From positions 81,356,551-81,420,550 of the forward strand of contig JAMXBB010000011.1 in the NCBI GenBank assembly GCA_024138015.1: a DNA stretch of 64,000 bases, given 5' to 3'. The DNA is from Lumnitzera littorea. Taxonomy: Eukaryota > Streptophyta > Magnoliopsida > Myrtales > Combretaceae. Each line of letters opens with the position of its first letter. Position 1 is the stretch's first letter. The translations under genes were made by a program, and so were the position numbers. The notes beneath the pieces were generated by a model. That model was not told where the DNA came from, ran no database searches, and saw nothing but the letters and a program-made list of their open reading frames with translations. Below, in pieces: positions 58,673 to 64,000 of this stretch.

Positions 58673-58975
58673 CTAGTAGAGATTAGCAATAAAACTTGTT
58701 GAGTGACATGTAATGTTTTTTTTCTCATTGAGCCAGTGCAACTTGTACGGCTTCGGATGTGAGATAGTTAGTAGTTTTAGTTTCTTAACCGGGTCGGTAG
58801 ATGCTACATTAGTATAGCTCCCACCATCTACTATGAGTACACATACTTGATCACCCACTCTACAAGTGATATGAAATAAGTTCTCCTTCTGCTCCTCCTC
58901 AGGTAAGGGTTCCAAACTTATTGCACGTTGGGCAATTAGAGTCAACTTGTCTAGGTCTAGGTCCTCGGTGAACAC
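58673..58975 (-). pseudogene. E5 protease
   Basis: A 100-codon open frame: QRAISLEPLPEEEQKENLFH, then CRVGDQVCVLIVDGGSYTNV and ASTDPVKKLKLLTISHPKPY. The DGGS motif with the TNVAS continuation is the chromoviral form of the retropepsin active site, here intact. Gag lies upstream and the PWLYD-type block downstream. Confidence 0.85.
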
Positions 58976-59089
58976 ATCTTCCTAAACCAGTTCATCCTCC
59001 TGAGTGGTTTCCAACTCAGGAACAACCTCTTTCTCGGTTTCCTCATCAGTATTGTCTACTTCAATCTTCAGGACATCTCCTTTGATGAC

Positions 59090-60170
59090 CATTGTTTGTC
59101 GATTCGAACATTAAGTAGTCATATGCCTAAAACCTTAGCATTTAAAGCATTTTATCTTACTCGTCTTCCTTCTAATCCTTGCTCATCATATGTTCAGGTC
59201 GACACATCACCATCTAGTCAGCCCTTTTGTTTAGTCTTGACGTTCCTTCGTTTGGTTGGCTTGGTACTTGGTTGAGCTTGGTAGCTTCCTTGAATAAGTT
59301 GGCTTGTCTAGGTTTAGGTCGGCATTTTGCTTCTTCTCTGTCTCTTTACTCGTTGAACTATCTTTATAGCCTCATCCAATGTCTTGTTGAAGTTCCATAA
59401 TGTCTCGAATATCACTTCTTAATCCAGTGAGGAATCTAGATACGGTTTGGGCTGATGGCTCTTCTTCTTCATAGCGAATCACAAATATTTGGAAGTCTTG
59501 AACATACTCGTCAATTATTTAGCTTCCTTACCTTAGCTCTTGAAACTGTGCAAAAGTGTCTTGAAAATAAGTATCCGATACAAACCTATTTCTAAGTACT
59601 CTCTTCATCTCTAGCCATGTATTAACCTCTCTATATCCTTCTCGTCATCTCATGATTTGAAAGTTCTTCCACCACATGGTGGCATACCTTGATAACTCAA
59701 CAGCAATAGTCCTCACCTCCTCTTGGTCCTTATTTAGGTAATAACAAAAAACACGTTCAACCTTCTCCTCTTAATCTAAATAATTATCCATAATCCTAGA
59801 CCCATTGAAGCTTGAAATCTGAAGCTTCACATGGTTAGCAGCTTGGGGTACTCGAGCTCGCTCTTCTTCTCCATCATCACCCAGATCTACCAAGTAAATC
59901 CTTCTTCGTACTCATCCTTCTTCTCCTTTACGTTGAACTCGTCGAGTTGGGTTTTGTCCTCTAGTAAGTCGAGTGGCTTGTGGAGTTTTTTGCATAGCCT
60001 CAATAGGTCGATAAGCCATCGTACGAATAGCTTTGGTTAAATCAACTAGGAGATTGGCTACTTCATCAAGTCTCTTGTTCATACTTTTAGGGGTGCTCTA
60101 GGATTGTTGGCCATGGTGGAAAACACCACCATTGTCATCCTTAATACTAGCATTAACATTTGAGTCTGTC
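59090..60170 (-). pseudogene. E5 gag
   Basis: Begins near an ATG at 60170 (MTDSNVNASIKDDNGGVFHH). It has a coiled-coil-like stretch (MNKRLDEVANLLVDLTKAIR) and a basic/Arg-rich linker. The gag core at about 59540-59830 reads LQISSFNGSRIMDNYLD, AVELSRYATMWWKNFQIM and LEMKRVLRNRFVSDTYFQDT. A CCHC knuckle near 59110-59160 reads CFKC-GFRHMTT-C with two stops inside. All in one general order but with frequent stops and frame changes. Confidence 0.8.
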
Positions 60171-60487
60171 ATTTTCTTTAACAAATTTGGTTTCAAACTT
60201 CAAATATGAGATACAGCTAACACTATTCCTCCAAACTAAACAATATGTATACTCTCCATATAAATTTCCAATTAACTCGTAAACACTTTTAACTATATTG
60301 ATGAACAAATCACTATATCAAAACTTGCTTTATTTTTGGATGTTCAAAATATTGCAAAACAGAGTATACTCAAGAATAAACTTTCATGCTCTACTACTTA
60401 CTCAAACACTCTAGGGATTCTCTTTACGACTACGATATGTTACTACAACGAACTCTACTTCACAAAACACAAACTTACTTAAATGAA

Positions 60488-60508
60488 ACCTCTGCTCTAA
60501 TACCAAGA
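60488..60508 (-). other. E5 primer-binding site (initiator tRNA-Met type)
   Basis: On the minus strand TCTTGGTATTAGAGCAGAGG follows the LTR end TTGCATCA. TGGTATCAGAGC is the standard sequence complementary to initiator tRNA-Met; one C has become T. Confidence 0.85.
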
Positions 60509-61508
60509 TGATGCAAGCTGAGGCTAAGGACATATAAGGCCAATCGTAAAGATGGGTCCAAGCTTGTAGAAAGCTTGAAGGACAAGATGGAAGTTGTGCG
60601 AAAGAACAGTAAAATGTAAGATAAGCAAACCCACAAACAACTATGAAGATATGACGCTCTAAGGAACTTCCAAGAGCTTATACCATAACTCGATATAATG
60701 CACAAGATGGTCCAATGAGGTTACTCGCCACCTAACCTTACTTAAGAGTTAAGATATGAGTGAAAGAGTAAATAAGCTAATGAAAGGAATGTTCACAAAA
60801 GGGTATATCCAGTATATTGATGATAAGAGGATAATTCATCTTGTAACTAAATGTACAATGGATATTTATACCTGAAAAACTAGAGTAACTTGCCTAAAAT
60901 GGAAAAGACTAAAGGGGTCATGTCCAAAAGAAGTAATGTACAAATATAATAAAGGGGTCAAATGATAATTAAAGCACATTAATGATTGGCATTGCAAATT
61001 CCTTTATGTAGGTTTAGGATACGTGGCAACATCATATTAGGGATACTTCTAGTAGAAACAGACAAAATAGTACAATCATGATGGAGGGCCAAGTAAGGGT
61101 ACCGAGCAAAGGTACCAGGTAGACCTAAGCTTGTTTGAGAAGGAATAGCTGTGGGTATGTGCTGGTGCCCTCGACTTCTTGGCACCAATGTTGCCGATTT
61201 GAAAGTTCGCTTGGTTAGAGCCAAGCAAGTTTGAGTGAGGGGCTAACCAGTCAGTAGAGCATTCAATTAGTAAGCATACAACTACCAAGAGATTTATGGT
61301 TACTCAACTCAGCATAAGAAGTTGGTCAATAACAAGGATCGGCTTAGCTTTGGTAAGAGCAGGTTGGAATAAGAGGATTTGCCTCGTTAGTCCTTTTAGG
61401 CCTCAGGCTTAGTTGCAGGTTAGAGGTCCATTAGCTTGAATCCCACTATTTTCTTTTAGGCCTTGAGCTCGATTATAGGTTAGAGGTCTAGTAGCCTAAT
61501 TGTTATCA
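60509..61508 (-). repeat. E5 5' LTR (1000 bp)
   Basis: TGATGCAAGC ... TTGTTATCA, so TG...CA on both sides. It is complete, unlike its partner at 54809-55718. Confidence 0.9.
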
Positions 61509-61582
61509 ATCACCTTAGCCTAAAGAGTCAAACCTAATTAATTAATGAGCTTAAAGCCCAAACTTGAATTTAGCCCCTTATA
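61509..61582 (-). repeat. E3 5' LTR, part B
   Basis: The LTR resumes with ACCTTAGCCTAAAGAGT, matching 29753 onward, and ends CCCCTTATA against CCTCTACA in the left copy. The target duplication AGACC follows at 61583-61587. Confidence 0.88.
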
Positions 61583-61587
61583 AGACC
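61583..61587. repeat. E3 right target-site duplication AGACC
   Basis: Identical to 29172-29176. Confidence 0.85.
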
Positions 61588-61927
61588 TAACCTAGATTAG
61601 GTTGGAAACCTTAGTCTTCGTTTCACAAAGGGTAAAAAAGGAAAACACATTGGGACCTTAAACATGGAGAAATCTTTAAGCATGTCAATAGATGCTAAGC
61701 ATATGTCATCGTCTATCATTGTATAGTTAGGGTTTCGAGTTGCTACTAAGAAGAGGAAAATGGTGGACATTTAGGTTTATGGTTTTGTTGTCATGATTTG
61801 GAGAAAAAATTAAGGTGTCTTATTGTGATTTGGGTAAGAACATAGGGTCTCACTCTATGGTTAAGGAAAATATTAAGGTCTCCCTAAGCATTTTCTCTTT
61901 GTACAATTATTATACTATTGTGGTCTA

Positions 61928-62075
61928 GATATTTTTGTCAAGGGAAACATAAAGTTAGACTAATTGCTAGGGTTAATTAGACTAGTAGTTAAGGTTGGTT
62001 GGATATTTTTGTTAAAGGAAATGTAAAGTTAGACTAGTGGTTAGGGTTAATTAGATTAATGATTGGGGTTTCTTT
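61928..62075. repeat. 74-bp tandem duplication
   Basis: GATATTTTTGTCAAGGGAAA at 61928 recurs with changes at 62002. Both are followed by AAAGTTAGACTA and AGGGTTAATTAGA. Confidence 0.85.
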
Positions 62076-62313
62076 TGTATACGTTTTCCCCCCTAATGTG
62101 TTACACCTTTTCCCTCTTCTCTAATCCCCTAAGACATCTAGCTAGCTTATGTTATATTCAATTAATATTATATCCACGTATTAGGTCATGGTTGGTTAAG
62201 TAATCTACATAAGCTAACCGAGTTGGATGGAGTTAGTATAGGTACTATAAATAACCTTAAAAAGTTTAATTAGGTATTAAATTGACACTTCCAAAGTATG
62301 AGTATTTAAATGT

Positions 62314-62494
62314 AAATTTATGCAAAGTTGAGGTATCCTTTATAACTTCAAACCAATATTTACTTATTGATGTAGGAGTGCATACTTAGGTTGTTATAGC
62401 ATACAATTTATGCAAAGTTGAGGTATCATTTATAACTTCAAACCAATATTTACTTATTGAAGTTAGAGTACATACTTGGGTTATTACAGCATAC
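62314..62494. repeat. 90-bp tandem duplication
   Basis: TGCAAAGTTGAGGTATC at 62321 recurs at 62411. Both contain CTTCAAACCAATATTTACTT and end AGCATACA. I count about eight differences. Confidence 0.9.
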
Positions 62495-64000
62495 ACCGTG
62501 GAGAAAAAATCGAAGGTTTATGTTTTAAAGTATTTTTATTTCTTTTTTTTTTAGGTAAAAGAAATAATTTTCTCTTTGCTATAAATCGAGGTTGCCTGGT
62601 TTGATTATTTGGTTAATATGCATATGAATAAATTTCTAATAATATATTTATGAAAGAAAAAAGTAGTGCTTTATAACTGTTCTTTTAATTTCAAACTTAA
62701 AAAAATATGTGTGGGTATGCTTTTAGTAGGGGTGAGTGAGATAACATATCATATAGGGTATACTCGACTAGGTAAGATTGTAGGTATCAAGGGTCATTAG
62801 GTACATTTTGGTTGCAATTTTTTGGTGCTTACTCTCATAAGGTAAGAAAAGCATATATGGTGTCATCATGTCTTATATTTAACCCAAAACTTATACTTTA
62901 AGATATTGTAATGCTCCAGAACCTAAAGGTATCACAACCCACCATGTGTCTCTAATTTTCTAATGACACATTAAGTCTCTATAACTAACTACAATTTCTA
63001 AAATCACCTCCATTAAAATAATTCTCCAATTACAACAATTCAAAAATGACTCATAGGCGAGTCATTACTACCACAATTATAACTATTAGCAAAATCTCCA
63101 ATTTTACAACCCCAATTCATTTTAGCAATCTTACTCAACATCATTACTTGGTCTCCATAACTTGTTTACATCCTAATGCAATATAACTATTTATCATATT
63201 TCTTTACCTACTTGAAGATAGTAGAAAACCCTCAACTTATCACAAGCAACAATCTTATCAAGAATACTTATAGCTATAAAAATAAAAGAATGAGTTGAAG
63301 TCCAATACATGATATACAAGCACATATGAATGGTAAACTAAGTCATACACATGTACATAATGCAAGTTACACATCAAGTATAAAGGAAACAGTTAATTAA
63401 TTATCTTGAGTTTAGGTTAGCAACCAACAAATGAGCACTCATGACCTTGCTACACCATGATCTTAGTCCACATATATAGGTGAATATAAATATAAGTTTC
63501 CTTTAAGTCCTTTACACTTGAGTCTAGTCCGGAGATTATAAAACCTAGAATTCTAGTTGTGTCGTCCTATAGAAAAGTCTATTAGGAAAACCTTGCATAT
63601 GATTAGCAGTTGCTCTTCTAGGGAATTGCTACTGTAGATCCCTAGAGTAAGTAGGTCAAGTAAAATCTACAAACCATTCATTTAGGATGAATATAAATTA
63701 GTTTAGTTAGCTCACTAAGTCCAAACAAGCATAAGTAAGCAATCAAGTACCACTTACTCGAATAGTGAGACAAGACTAATACTAGAGTCCAAGTATGTAT
63801 AAAGGAAGTAGTCCAAGCAATTAACTTGATAAAAAGCATAAATCCTTCTTAACTTTCTCAATCAACCAAAATCAACAAGACTTTAAATTAAGAATCCCTT
63901 TAACCCTCTTGGTCTTTAACTATCTTAAGCTTCTAAGTGTTGGAAGTGTATAAAGGTTGAATCTTTTCAAGGCAAAAAGGCTAAACAAGGATTTAATTGA

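Larger units (their letters stand above)
54809..61508 (-). mobile_element. E5, chromovirus (Ty3/gypsy) nested in the E3 5' LTR
   Basis: A 6.7-kb minus-strand element: 5' LTR 60509-61508, initiator-tRNA-Met-type PBS, gag, protease, RT, RNase H, integrase, PPT, and a 3' LTR lacking about 85 bases at its left end. There is a single RNase H and the protease motif is DGGS, as in chromoviruses. Integrase ends within about 40 bases of the PPT with no classic chromodomain visible, reminiscent of CRM-type chromoviruses. About 65 bases of the E3 LTR are missing at the junction, and no target duplication is found, so a deletion removed the left end after insertion. Confidence 0.88.
29177..61582 (-). mobile_element. 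E3, Ogre-like Tat retrotransposon hosting two nested elements
   Basis: A minus-strand element whose ends span 32.4 kb. Its 3' LTR is 29177-29825. Its 5' LTR is 54267-54808 plus 61509-61582, interrupted by E5. E4 sits in its 3' region. Without E4 and E5 it is about 16.4 kb, a size typical of Ogre-like elements. Evidence for one unit: the LTR ends align, both are flanked by AGACC, and a PPT and a PBS lie in the right places. Pol (47.9-54.3 kb) is of Tat type with two RNase H domains. A decayed tRNA-Arg-type PBS (GGCGACTC class) and a large extra ORF region with an antisense PMD gene fit the Ogre group. All genes are broken. Confidence 0.88.
61588..64000. other. Right flank, no gene recognised
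   Basis: AT-rich sequence with two short tandem duplications (listed). From about 62910 the text becomes less AT-biased and resembles generic plant repeat DNA, but I find no LTR pair, PBS or coding block before the window ends. Confidence 0.5.

Overview
This window is repeat-dominated plant nuclear DNA, most likely from a eudicot. It is AT-rich, it has no bacterial-style gene packing, and nearly everything recognisable is a decayed Ty3/gypsy LTR retrotransposon of kinds known only from plants: Tat/Ogre-like, Athila-like and chromovirus. I see no intact host gene, rRNA, tRNA or CRISPR array. Every coding region I recognise is a pseudogene broken by stops and frameshifts, many of them C-to-T or G-to-A changes.

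Layout. (1) 1-2557: unassigned flank with a 101-bp tandem duplication. (2) 2558-10733: Tat element E1, minus strand, with a truncated 3' LTR, gag, protease, RT, RNase H, a second (archaeal-type) RNase H, integrase, an 86-88 bp tandem array and an antisense coiled-coil ORF. (3) 10739-14734: AT-rich spacer with an imperfect inverted repeat and a 74-bp duplication. (4) 14740-22934: Tat element E2, plus strand, same family as E1. It has two 513-bp LTRs, a 5-bp target-site duplication (AATAT), the same domain order and the same tandem array. (5) 22940-29171: low-complexity flank with one possible gene-exon relic. (6) 29177-61582: a nested complex.

The complex in (6) is one old Ogre-like element, E3, on the minus strand. 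Its outer ends are 32.4 kb apart yet are flanked by the same 5-bp duplication (AGACC). Two later elements sit inside it. E4 (32279-41557, target duplication ATTCT) has 2.3-2.4 kb LTRs, a gag relic, no visible pol, and a roughly 0.9-kb array of short hairpin-bearing repeats. E5 (54809-61508) is a chromovirus that interrupts E3's 5' LTR. E3 itself carries an antisense gene with a plant mobile domain (PMD) and GT-AG intron-like gaps. Its pol is chimeric: an Athila-type RT fragment of about 535 bp lies inside the Tat-type RNase H domain. (7) 61588-64000: unassigned flank with two more short tandem duplications.

Functionally, each element once encoded the proteins for its own reverse transcription and integration. 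E4 would have needed enzymes from another element. Present-day activity is very unlikely. The most unusual observations are the Athila RT fragment inside a Tat pol, the spliced-looking antisense PMD gene, and the hairpin-repeat array in the pol-less E4.
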